NCBI RefSeq assembly: GCF_018863395.1
Contig: NZ_JAHKRR010000001.1
Location: 434,001 to 498,000, forward strand
From: Sinomicrobium weinanense
GTDB lineage: Bacteria; Bacteroidota; Bacteroidia; Flavobacteriales; Flavobacteriaceae
Reading direction: 5' to 3'
DNA length: 64,000 nt
Made by a program: the position numbers and the translations under genes. The notes beneath the pieces were generated by a model that saw nothing but the letters and a program-made list of their open reading frames with translations, made no database searches and was not told the origin of the DNA. Each line of letters opens with the position of its first letter. The stretch's first letter is position 1. Below, piece by piece: positions 1 to 7,451 of the stretch.

Positions 1-730
1 TATCGCCGATAATGATGCCTTTGCGTACTTCCGGGGTCCCCTTATATTTTACCGTAGCCTCCCCGTAAGAGGTTACTTTGAGCCTTTCGGAAACCTGGCA
101 CTGAAAATCACTGTCGCCATAGGCTACGATCCTTGTGTCTTTGTTGTTTGCATTCAGGGTATTGATCTCGCTTTCACCGTAGGTGGTGAACTTTTGTTTT
201 TCCACAGTTCCCTTTTTAATTTCCAGGTGACATTCTCCGTAAACAACGGTCTTCAGGTCGTTAATGTTGGCATCATTGATGTATACTTCAGAATCTCCGT
301 ATATATTTAAACGCATCCGGTCCATATGTAAAGGGCTTTCAAATACCATGGTCTCTTCTCCTCTCAGGGCAAAAGTATTTGCCTTTTTGTAAGTGACTAC
401 GGCTTTTACGACAGTACCTTTGTATAAGGGAATTTTTCTTTTTTCGTTTTCCCCCTTGATCTTTTCGGTCTTGGTGACCACCCTGGCCCCGTCGAGGTAC
501 ATATGAAGGACCTTGTTCTTGACTTCGACATGCAGTTTTTCAAAAGGCTCGGTCATTTCTTCTATCACAACCGATTCTTTGTCTCCTTCCCTGAAAGTTA
601 CCTGGATATGCGGGTTGATGATAATCTTGTCAAAACTATTCACGGGAATATCCCTGGACTGGGCCTTTACGATTCCAGGCATCAAAAGCACGAGCATTAT
701 GCCTAAAAAGGCGATGTTGTTTGTTTTCAT
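1..730 (-). CDS. GIN-domain (DUF2807) secreted protein, 3' end missing
   Basis: The frame is open from an ATG at 730 down to the window edge, so the C-terminus lies outside. The translation starts with a signal peptide (MKTNNIAFLG..., cleavage likely after KAQ near residue 23) and continues with a run of short beta strands rich in repeated turns such as YGDSE, YGESE, YGDSD and SYGEA, each about 20 residues apart. That pattern is typical of the bacterial GIN/adhesin-like domain, a right-handed beta-helix fold found in many secreted Bacteroidetes proteins of unknown function. It is expected in the periplasm or on the cell surface. Its next neighbour upstream, also on the minus strand, is the metallophosphatase, 386 bases away. 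Family assignment is by pattern recognition; the role is unknown. Confidence 0.75.
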   Translation of the reverse strand, partial: MKTNNIAFLGIMLVLLMPGIVKAQSRDIPVNSFDKIIINPHIQVTFREGDKESVVIEEMTEPFEKLHVEVKNKVLHMYLDGARVVTKTEKIKGENEKRKIPLYKGTVVKAVVTYKKANTFALRGEETMVFESPLHMDRMRLNIYGDSEVYINDANINDLKTVVYGECHLEIKKGTVEKQKFTTYGESEINTLNANNKDTRIVAYGDSDFQCQVSERLKVTSYGEATVKYKGTPEVRKGIIIGD

Positions 731-1116
731 CTGTTCTTTTTTTATTTGTTAGTTCGACAGGCTCACTATAAATTTTAATAGGTCATGCTTCGACAAGTGA
801 TATACTGAGTACTTCGATAAACTCAGTATGGTATTTACCGAAGTGCTCAGCACAGGCATGGAATGCCCAATACATTATTTCGGTTGGTATCCGGGAAATT
901 TGGTTATGGGCATTTCATAGTTTATGATATTACGATGATAATGGCTGTTCTCTTTCCCTGGAATGGAAAGCACCTATTCAAATGTAAGAAAATAAACTTA
1001 GACGGTCTCTAAGAATTTTTAACCGGAAAAGTCTTTTCTTACCTGAATTTTACAGGGTTTTCCCGGTTTTTCTGTGCCCGGTATGTCTGCGGAAGATGTG
1101 TTGGGCTTATGAATTT
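731..1116. repeat. Gene-free gap with degenerate dispersed-repeat fragments
   Basis: No gene is seen in this 386-base gap. It carries fragments of the form cttcgacaag / ttcgacaggctcac / acttcgataaactcag. One of these makes a perfect 9-base inverted repeat, ATACTGAGT at 802-810 against ACTCAGTAT at 821-829, with a 10-base loop. Such TTCGACA...CTCA elements are scattered between genes in many flavobacterial genomes. A minus-strand TAnnTTTG-like box (read on the plus strand as CAAATGTA, 979-986) could be a distant promoter for the GIN-domain gene, but no matching upstream box is evident. Confidence 0.5.
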
Positions 1117-2037
1117 TTACACTACAATAGCCCTTCCGTCCCGCCCGATGAGTTTTTGGCTGTCATCCAGGTAAAAATCGATCCGGCCGAGGTTAATGCC
1201 AAAGCAGCCTACCTGGTTTACCAGTACTTTTTCACCTTTACGGTTTTCATGTATGGCCGGTTTGTCCATAAAAGTATGGGTATGGCCACCAATGATAAGA
1301 TCGATGTTCTCGGTATTTCGGGCCAGGTTGATATCGGATGGGATATCGGGATTTTTATACTTGTATCCCAGATGGGACAGGCAAACAACAATGTGGCAGC
1401 CTTCTTTTTCCCGAAGCGTAGAAGACATATCCTGGGCGATCTCAATAGGGTCCAGGTATTTGGTTTCCTTGTACAGATTGTCATTGACCAATCCTTTAAG
1501 GTGGATCCCAAGCCCGAAAACGCCAATTTTCACCCCTTCTTTTACAAAGACCTTGTAGGGTTTGGTGTGGGTGTCCATGACGGTGTTGGAAAAATCGTAA
1601 TTGGCAATGATAAAATCGAAATCGGCGTGGGGGAGCTGAGCGTAGAGCCCGTCGATACCATTGTCGAAATCGTGGTTGCCTATGGTGGCGGCATCGTATT
1701 TGAGCATGCTCATCAGCTTGAATTCCAGTTCTCCGCCATAGTAGTTGAAATAGGGCGTGCCCTGGAAAATGTCGCCCGCGTCGAGCAGCAGGGTGTTGGG
1801 GTTTTCCCGGCGGATATTTTCTACGAGAGTAGCCCTTCTGGCCACACCGCCCTGGCCGGGGTTCCTGGGGTCGTCTTCAGGAAAAATATCGATATGGCTG
1901 TGCACATCATTGGTGTGTAATATGGTAATATGCTTTTTGCCTGAAGCCGATGATGTACAGGAAGACAGTGAAAGCCCTCCCAGGGACAGCAGGGCAGAGG
2001 ATGCCGCTGTATGTTGTATAAATTCCCTTCTTTTCAT
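1117..2037 (-). CDS. Metallophosphatase / 5'-nucleotidase-like lipoprotein
   Basis: The start is placed at the ATG at 2037 because it begins a twin-arginine type signal (MKRREF) ending in a lipobox with Cys27; the frame stays open further upstream, but that stretch overlaps the gap to trmD and has no protein character. The 306-residue product has the metal-binding blocks of the calcineurin-like 5'-nucleotidase family: HTNDVHSH near residues 41-48, LLDAGDIFQG, IGNHDFDNG, CLSHLGY and IIGGHTHTF. These bind a two-metal centre that hydrolyses nucleotide or UDP-sugar phosphates. The separate C-terminal substrate domain of full-length 5'-nucleotidases is absent, so the natural substrate is open. It probably sits as a lipoprotein in the envelope. 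Confidence 0.88.
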   Translation of the reverse strand: MKRREFIQHTAASSALLSLGGLSLSSCTSSASGKKHITILHTNDVHSHIDIFPEDDPRNPGQGGVARRATLVENIRRENPNTLLLDAGDIFQGTPYFNYYGGELEFKLMSMLKYDAATIGNHDFDNGIDGLYAQLPHADFDFIIANYDFSNTVMDTHTKPYKVFVKEGVKIGVFGLGIHLKGLVNDNLYKETKYLDPIEIAQDMSSTLREKEGCHIVVCLSHLGYKYKNPDIPSDINLARNTENIDLIIGGHTHTFMDKPAIHENRKGEKVLVNQVGCFGINLGRIDFYLDDSQKLIGRDGRAIVV

Positions 2038-2141
2038 GGTTGCGGATATGAAAATTGAATTACGAAGCCCAAAGTTAAGGGTTTTTATCGAGATGAGAAC
2101 CTGAAATGAATTCAGGTTGACGGGCATTTCCGGCCTAGGGT

Positions 2142-2819
2142 TTACTCTTCCAGGAGGTCGGGCCTTCTTTCTTTGGTGCGTTGATAGGCTTGTTCTTCCC
2201 GCCATTTTTCGATTTTCGGAAAATTTCCGCTCAGCAATATATCGGGTACTTTCCAGCCCTTATATTCCGAAGGCCTGGTATATACGGGAGGGGCGAGGAG
2301 ATTGTCCTGGAAAGAATCGGTGAGGGCAGAGGTTTCGTTGTTGAGCACGCCCGGGATAAGGCGTATGACAGCATCGCACAATACAGCAGCCCCCAGTTCT
2401 CCACCGGAAAGGACATAGTCACCTATGGATATTTCCCTGGTGATAAACTGATCGCGTACCCTCTGGTCCACTCCTTTGTAATGTCCGCAGAGGATGATAA
2501 TGTTTTCCTTGAGGGATAACTGATTGGCCGTTTTCTGATTGAGGGTTTCTCCGTCCGGGGTCATGTAGATCACCTCGTCATAATCCCTTTCGGATTTCAG
2601 CCGGGTAATACATTTGTCAATGGGTTCGATCATCATCACCATCCCGGCACCCCCTCCAAACTGGTAATCGTCTACGGTCTTGTAATTGTCCGTAGTATAG
2701 TCCCGTAAATTATGGGTGTGTACTTCTACCAGTCCTTTGTCAATAGCCCTTTTAAGGATGGAAGCACTGAAAGGACTGTCGAGGAGCTCCGGGAGCACGG
2801 TTATGATATCGATACGCAT
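2142..2819 (-). CDS. trmD: tRNA (guanine-N1)-methyltransferase TrmD
   Basis: TrmD methylates G37 next to the anticodon of a subset of tRNAs, using S-adenosylmethionine, and prevents +1 frameshifting. The 225-residue product has the SPOUT knot motifs: [13 protein letters not shown] at the N-terminus, [13 protein letters not shown], the YKGVDQRV segment, and [15 protein letters not shown] followed by [11 protein letters not shown]. The start is the ATG at 2819, which gives the normal N-terminus; in-frame codons upstream fall in a low-complexity stretch (TTGCAACTTGTAACC-like, 2821-2925) that is repeat DNA. The coiled-coil protein upstream is likely co-transcribed. The usual rpsP-rimM neighbours are not present. 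Confidence 0.97.
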   Translation of the reverse strand: MRIDIITVLPELLDSPFSASILKRAIDKGLVEVHTHNLRDYTTDNYKTVDDYQFGGGAGMVMMIEPIDKCITRLKSERDYDEVIYMTPDGETLNQKTANQLSLKENIIILCGHYKGVDQRVRDQFITREISIGDYVLSGGELGAAVLCDAVIRLIPGVLNNETSALTDSFQDNLLAPPVYTRPSEYKGWKVPDILLSGNFPKIEKWREEQAYQRTKERRPDLLEE

Positions 2820-2821
2820 GT

Positions 2822-2926
2822 TTATAAGGTTCGGGTTAGAGGTTGCCAGTTGCAGGTTGTTGTTGGTTACAAGTTGCATGTTTAAGGTTTTAACCTGTAA
2901 CCAACAACCTGTAACTTTTAACCTAC
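2822..2926. repeat. Low-complexity repeat of the form GTAAC/CAACCTG
   Basis: Between trmD and the coiled-coil gene lie alternating units such as gttgccagttgcagg, ttgttggttacaagttgca and aacctgtaaccaacaacctg. The right part is roughly the reverse complement of the left, so the stretch could fold into a hairpin. A short related tract, acttgtaacttgtaacc, occurs at 47045-47062 between recN and fabI. Spacers of this kind are common in flavobacterial genomes; no coding role is visible. Confidence 0.5.
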
Positions 2927-3561
2927 TTTGCCTTGGCGATCTTCTGTTTGTTGATTTCGTCCTGTAACTGTCGCCTTACTTTTTGCTCTCTTTCCAGGGC
3001 CTTTTTGCGATGATCTTCGTATTCATTTTCCAGGTCTTCAAGAGCTTTTCTGGCATCCTGTGTAATTACATTACTGTTCCTGAATTTGTAAATAAAGAAA
3101 AGAAGTACTGCGGTAAGTAATGCTACAATGCCCCACATGGTGGCTTTGTAAGCCGATTTGTCGATCAGTGCACCGAAAAAAGAGATGCTGTCCCTTTCGT
3201 TGGTCAGAGAGGCTACGTGATCCTGGTTTTCCTTCAATTCGCCCTGGAGGGATTCGATCTCACTCTTTTGCGTTTTGGTAAGATTGATGGCCTCGGCCAG
3301 TTCCTTTTCCACCCTGGCAAGAGAATCGAGTGTGTTCTTTTTAAGGGTGTAGAGCCAGTTCTTTTTTACCACTTTGTATTCCTGGTAATTGTTGGAACGT
3401 TGTATGATAAACTCAAATTGGTTGTTTACATTCCCTTCCGTAAGTGACAATTTGTTCGCGGGGTCTTCTTCATCAGTACTTTCCTGCGCATTTATAACGT
3501 TGATGAAAGTGGTAAGTAGTAAAAGTGCAATGCATACAAAGTATAGATTTTTCATTCTCAT
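2923..3561 (-). CDS. Signal-peptide coiled-coil membrane protein beside trmD
   Basis: A 212-residue protein with an N-terminal signal peptide (hydrophobic residues 5-24, then NAQ), an acidic stretch, a predicted coiled coil (about 75-125, rich in E/K/L with [15 protein letters not shown]), one transmembrane helix (about 140-160, [20 protein letters not shown]) and a charged C-terminal coiled coil ending in KQKIAKAK. No enzyme motif is seen. Homologues next to trmD in flavobacteria are, as I recall, sometimes labelled tRNA methyltransferase by proximity; nothing in this sequence supports that. Two ATGs lie two codons apart (3561 and 3555); either may be the start. Role unknown; the shape suggests a membrane-anchored scaffold. 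Confidence 0.8.
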   Translation of the reverse strand: MRMKNLYFVCIALLLLTTFINVINAQESTDEEDPANKLSLTEGNVNNQFEFIIQRSNNYQEYKVVKKNWLYTLKKNTLDSLARVEKELAEAINLTKTQKSEIESLQGELKENQDHVASLTNERDSISFFGALIDKSAYKATMWGIVALLTAVLLFFIYKFRNSNVITQDARKALEDLENEYEDHRKKALEREQKVRRQLQDEINKQKIAKAK

Positions 3562-3642
3562 TTCAGACTGTAACTTGTTGTTTGATTGTTAATAATAATG
3601 CTTCGTAACGTTAAGTTAATTTACTTATTGTAATAAAGATCT

Positions 3643-3676
3643 AAAAAAAACAGCCTCACTACGGTAAGTGAGGCTG
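3643..3676 (-). terminator. Intrinsic terminator downstream of gap
   Basis: CAGCCTCACT (3651-3660) and AGTGAGGCTG (3667-3676) form a perfect 10-base stem with a 6-base loop. On the minus strand the stem is followed by eight T residues (3643-3650), the arrangement of a Rho-independent terminator for the minus-strand gap gene that ends at 3814. Confidence 0.88.
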
Positions 3677-3813
3677 CAAATATATGGAATATTATGTGTT
3701 TATAATAAATTGAAAAACAATAATCTAACCTTTTGTATATATTGCCTTAATACAATATTCAGAAATTGTGGAAATCCAGATCCGGATTCATTGATTCTAT
3801 TCTACAAAAAGAT

Positions 3814-5262
3814 CTAATAATAGGTATACCTCCTCACTTTAGATATATATTTGGCCAGGCGGATGACCTGGTGGCTGTATCCGTATTCGTTGTCGTACCA
3901 TATATATAACACCACATTTTTTCCGTCCGGGGAAACGATGGTGGCATTGCTGTCGTAAATAGCGGGGGCGGAGGTGCCTACAATGTCAGACGATACCAGT
4001 TCATTGCTCAGGGAATACTTGATCTGTTCCACGAGCCCGCCTTCGAGGGCGTATTTTTTCATGATGGTGTTGATGCCTTCTTTGGAGGTGTTTTTATCCA
4101 CTTCCAGGTTGAGTACCACGAGTGACCCGTTCGGCACGGGGACGCGAATGGCATTGGAGGTGAGTTTTCCTTCCAGCGATGGCAGGGCCTTGGCTACGGC
4201 GTTGCCCGCTCCTGTTTCTGTAATGACCATGTTCAGCGCGGCCGCCCTTCCCCGGCGATATTTTTTGTGCATATTGTCTACCAGGTTCTGGTCGTTGGTA
4301 TAGGCGTGAATAGTTTCCAGGTGCCCTCTGACGACTCCGAGGGAGTCTTCAATAACTTTCAGTATGGGAGTTATGGCATTGGTAGTACAGGAAGCAGCAG
4401 AAAAAATATTCACTTTATCCGGGTCGTATTCCCCGTGGTTCACCCCGTGTACGATGTTAGGTATGCCCTTGCCCGGAGCGGTAAGCAATACTTTGTCCAC
4501 TCCTTTGGACTTCAGATGCCTGCCCAGTTGTTCCTTGTCCCGGAACGCTCCTGTATTGTCAATGACCAGCGCATTGTCTATGCCGTATGTGGTGTAATCT
4601 ATTTCTTCGGGTGTATCGGCCGAGATCATACGAACGGTGGTGCCGTTGATGATGAGTGCGTTGTTTTCGGGATCTATGGTTACTGTGCCGGGAAAGTCGC
4701 CGTGAACAGAATCGTTTCGAAGAAGGGAGGCTCTTTTTTCGAGGACGGTAGCATCTATTTTTCCGCGGGTCACTACGGCCCTCAGCCGGAGCTGGTTCCC
4801 TTTTCCGGTCTTGGCCATCAATTCCCTGGCCAGCAGTCTCCCGATCCTTCCGAAACCGTAGAGAATAACGTCTTTTGGCTGTATTTCCCTGCTGTTTTGT
4901 GCATCCCGGAGTTTGTCGTACACAAAAGCGGTGCTATTGGTGTATTTATCATCTTCAAGATGATATTCGTAAGTGAGTTTACCAATGTCCAGCTTAGCCG
5001 GAGGGAGGGTCATCTGCTTGATGGCTTGTGCGATTTCCACCGTATCGAAAATGGAAATGGGCTTTTGTACAAACTCTCCCGCGTATTCGTGCAGATTGAT
5101 GATCTCACTGACATTGCGGTCAATAAGCTGATTGCGGAACAATACGAGTTCGATGGCCTTGTCATACCAGAGGTCGCTTACAATTTTACTGAATTCAACC
5201 GAGGCTTTGCGCCGGTCTGCCTGAAAAGCCAGTTCCTTTTCGTAAGTTTCTGTAAAACTCAT
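3814..5262 (-). CDS. gap: Glyceraldehyde-3-phosphate dehydrogenase, long form
   Basis: The enzyme oxidises glyceraldehyde 3-phosphate with NAD(P)+ and phosphate in glycolysis, or the reverse in gluconeogenesis. The Rossmann glycine motif YGFGRIGR is at residues 135-142, the catalytic cysteine in SAASCTTNA is Cys292 and the partner histidine is in LETIHAYTNDQ (His319). The product has 482 residues, about 150 more than the classic enzyme; the extra length is an N-terminal helical extension of about 130 residues (MSFTETYEKELAFQ...) found in a separate long-GAPDH subfamily. A terminator lies downstream and a candidate -7 box lies about 70 bases upstream, so it appears to be a single-gene unit. 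Confidence 0.96.
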   Translation of the reverse strand: MSFTETYEKELAFQADRRKASVEFSKIVSDLWYDKAIELVLFRNQLIDRNVSEIINLHEYAGEFVQKPISIFDTVEIAQAIKQMTLPPAKLDIGKLTYEYHLEDDKYTNSTAFVYDKLRDAQNSREIQPKDVILYGFGRIGRLLARELMAKTGKGNQLRLRAVVTRGKIDATVLEKRASLLRNDSVHGDFPGTVTIDPENNALIINGTTVRMISADTPEEIDYTTYGIDNALVIDNTGAFRDKEQLGRHLKSKGVDKVLLTAPGKGIPNIVHGVNHGEYDPDKVNIFSAASCTTNAITPILKVIEDSLGVVRGHLETIHAYTNDQNLVDNMHKKYRRGRAAALNMVITETGAGNAVAKALPSLEGKLTSNAIRVPVPNGSLVVLNLEVDKNTSKEGINTIMKKYALEGGLVEQIKYSLSNELVSSDIVGTSAPAIYDSNATIVSPDGKNVVLYIWYDNEYGYSHQVIRLAKYISKVRRYTYY

Positions 5263-5332
5263 TGTTTTTTGTGTGTTTAGTGTGTTGCCTGCCCGTCTTC
5301 ACGGGAGGATATCATTAATTTAGTGTTCGGGG

Positions 5333-5340
5333 CAAAAGTA
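5333..5340 (-). promoter_or_regulatory. Candidate -7 box for gap
   Basis: Read on the minus strand this is TACTTTTG, an exact match to the Bacteroidetes -7 consensus TAnnTTTG and identical to the box in front of rpsA. It lies about 70 bases before the gap start. The expected -33 position, 19 bases further upstream, reads TTTA rather than TTTG, so support is moderate. Confidence 0.45.
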
Positions 5341-5532
5341 TGGATTTCAAACGTTTTCGTAAAGGTTTTTGATTAAAAAGTAGCGATCGTTTTTTCCCGG
5401 TACCGAAGGCCCTTTATGTTTATTTTTTTTACCCGAAACAAGGGGCTTTGCGCAACCTTTTCCGGATTGCGACATCTTACAGGAAACAACCGGAACAGAA
5501 CCGTTTTATTGTATTAAACAGCCGAAAACAAG

Positions 5533-5925
5533 ATGAAAACTGTCTTTAGTATCTTACTCCTCCTGATGATGACCATGGGATGTTCTGACGACTCCGATAT
5601 GGGAGATAAGGATGTTTCCATAGTCGGGAAGTGGCAGATGACCGAAAGTTATGTCAGTCCCGGAGGAGAGACCGAATGGAAAGAGGTAGAGGATGGTAGG
5701 ATCCATCACTTTAAAGCCGACAGTACCTTTACTTCCAACGGACTGGAATGCCCTGAAGGAAGATTCTCCATAACAGGGGATACCCTCCTGCTGGAGTTTA
5801 ACTGCAACTATGAGGTCAATTCCCGGACGATAAAGTTTTATTTCGATGACGGAGATCTTTTCCTCACGCCCATAATGCCTATGTGTGTCGAAAAATGCCT
5901 TTCTAAATACGAACGGATAGATTAG
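5533..5925 (+). CDS. Small lipoprotein, lipocalin-like fold
   Basis: A 130-residue protein with a lipoprotein signal (hydrophobic residues 4-15, lipobox ending at Cys17 in TMGCSDD) and a mature part that resembles the lipocalin-like domain common in Bacteroidetes lipoproteins: VGKWQMTESYV, then FKADSTFTSNG, GRFSITGDTLLLEF and a closing strand with paired cysteines (MCVEKC). Function unknown; such proteins are thought to bind small hydrophobic ligands in the envelope. It lies alone between the divergent gap gene and the convergent aroB. Its stop codon (5923-5925) overlaps the aroB stop (5922-5924 on the other strand). Confidence 0.75.
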   Translation: MKTVFSILLLLMMTMGCSDDSDMGDKDVSIVGKWQMTESYVSPGGETEWKEVEDGRIHHFKADSTFTSNGLECPEGRFSITGDTLLLEFNCNYEVNSRTIKFYFDDGDLFLTPIMPMCVEKCLSKYERID

Positions 5926-7004
5926 TTGCTTTCCTGTTCTTTATAATAGGTAAATGAACGGGTTATCAGCTCATTGTTTGCCCTTACATCTATGGAAGGG
6001 GTGCCGATGTCACGGAGCAATACGAAGTTAATATTGCCATGGGTGTTCTTTTTGTCATATTTCAAATAGGAAATAATGCTTCCTATGTCATTTTCTTCAA
6101 TGGTTACTTTAGGGAAGTATGACAGTATCACGGAGCTTACCTGTTCCAGTTTTTCCCCGGGGAACTGTTCGATCTCTCTGGAGAGAAAAGTTTCCAGGAT
6201 CATGCCTATGGCAATGGCTTCCCCGTGGAGGAGTGTCGGTTTTTCCGGGTTTTGAAGGAAATAGGATTCTATGGCATGCCCCAGTGTATGCCCGAAATTG
6301 AGTGTTTTTCTCAGGCCGGCCTCTCTCGGGTCTTCCATCACAATGTTGTTTTTTATGATGATGGAATCGCGTATAAGTGTATCCAGGTCGTTCAGGTCCA
6401 GGGCAGAGAGGTTTTGGAATTCCTTCCAGTAATTTTTATCGTAGATAAGCCCGTGTTTCAGCATTTCGGCCAGGCCGCTACGCATCTGTTCGGGAGGGAG
6501 CGTGTTGAGGAATGCCGTATCTACGAGCAGCGTTTCCGGAACATTGATCACCCCTACCTGGTTTTTAAGAGGGCCCAGGTCTACACCTGTTTTTCCGCCT
6601 ACCGAAGCATCGACCATGGCTAGGAGGGAAGTGGGGATGTTTACGAAATCGATGCCCCGCATAAAGGTAGAGGCCACAAATCCTCCGAGATCGGTTACCA
6701 CACCTCCGCCCAGGTTGATGAGCAGGCTCTTCCGGTCCGCACCCATTTCGGAAAGCACTTGCCATACCTGGCTGCAGGTCTCTATATTTTTATATACTTC
6801 ACCGGCCTCGATCTCGATGATCTCAGCTGTGAAATCTTCTGCCATATTGCCCATAAATCGGGGGAGGCAATGTATATGCGTGTTTTCATCGACAAGAATA
6901 AATACCTTTGAGTGGTTTTTCTCCTGTATGAACTGACGGAGTTTCTCGTAACCGTCCTCGTTAAAATAAATGGAATAGCCGTTGCAGGAAATGGGTTGCA
7001 GCAT
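5922..7004 (-). CDS. aroB: 3-dehydroquinate synthase
   Basis: AroB converts DAHP to 3-dehydroquinate, the second step of the shikimate pathway, using NAD+ and a divalent metal. The 360-residue product has the expected blocks: INLGGGVVTDLGGFVAST, FVNIPTSLLAMVDASVGGKTG, GLAEMLKHGLI, the metal-binding LNFGHTLGHAIE and LLHGEAIAIGM. Length is normal for the family. It is convergent with the small lipoprotein gene, with overlapping stop codons. No other aro gene is nearby, so it appears to be transcribed alone. Confidence 0.97.
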   Translation of the reverse strand: MLQPISCNGYSIYFNEDGYEKLRQFIQEKNHSKVFILVDENTHIHCLPRFMGNMAEDFTAEIIEIEAGEVYKNIETCSQVWQVLSEMGADRKSLLINLGGGVVTDLGGFVASTFMRGIDFVNIPTSLLAMVDASVGGKTGVDLGPLKNQVGVINVPETLLVDTAFLNTLPPEQMRSGLAEMLKHGLIYDKNYWKEFQNLSALDLNDLDTLIRDSIIIKNNIVMEDPREAGLRKTLNFGHTLGHAIESYFLQNPEKPTLLHGEAIAIGMILETFLSREIEQFPGEKLEQVSSVILSYFPKVTIEENDIGSIISYLKYDKKNTHGNINFVLLRDIGTPSIDVRANNELITRSFTYYKEQESN

Positions 7005-7068
7005 TGCAGTATACTATTAAACTGTGAATTTTGCGCAAAGGTATTAAAAAAACGGGTATGAGGATGTG

Positions 7069-7190
7069 CGGGTATTCGGGTATTATGGGGTTTTTAGGGG
7101 AACACCCCCCTGGCCCCCTCAAGGGGGGAAGATTTATCTTTTTAAAAGCGATCCGGCTCTCCTTGAGGAGGGCAGGGGGCGTTCAGGTAT
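7069..7190. repeat. Dispersed GC-rich inverted repeat, copy 1
   Basis: This element lies in the 447-base gap between aroB and rpsA. Its core, GGGAACACCCCCCTG at 7098-7112 followed by CCCCCTCAAGGGGGGA up to 7129, recurs almost exactly at 29222-29254. The second half (ctccttgaggagggcaggggg) is a degenerate reverse complement of the first, so the whole can fold into a long hairpin. It is flanked by gggtattcgggtatt on the left. No coding frame is seen. Confidence 0.7.
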
Positions 7191-7301
7191 AGAGAAACCA
7201 AAAGCCAGCCTTGCTTAGTATTGGTAATATGGAAAATATTTAAGCCGATTTGTCATAAAGATATTACGCTATGTTTTTGATGAAATTAATACATTCAAAC
7301 T

Positions 7302-7332
7302 TTTGAAAACCAAAAATATAATTGTACTTTTG
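7302..7332 (+). promoter_or_regulatory. Promoter of rpsA
   Basis: TTTG at 7302-7305 and TACTTTTG at 7325-7332 are separated by exactly 19 bases, the canonical -33/-7 arrangement of the main Bacteroidetes sigma factor. Transcription should begin about 6 bases downstream, leaving a leader of about 113 bases before the rpsA ATG. Confidence 0.8.
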
Positions 7333-7392
7333 CACTCCTTTTAAGCAGACCCAGGAGGGAAAGGAGTATTAGAAACTAATTATTAATTTCTT

Positions 7393-7429
7393 CTGAATTC
7401 ATGTTGCTGCGCCTCTTGTATGGATTCAG
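7393..7429 (+). promoter_or_regulatory. Leader hairpin of rpsA
   Basis: CTGAATTCAT (7393-7402) pairs with ATGGATTCAG (7420-7429) over ten positions, one of them a G-U pair, closing a 17-base loop (gttgctgcgcctcttgt). It sits in the transcribed leader about 22 bases before the rpsA start. Ribosomal protein S1 represses its own translation in other bacteria, so this could be its binding structure; that is inference. Confidence 0.5.
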
Positions 7430-7451
7430 GATACAAATTTTTTAATCAGCA

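Noticed and set aside
4267-5280. Long plus-strand open frame opposite gap
   Set aside because: A shadow of the GAPDH gene; the minus-strand product has all catalytic motifs.
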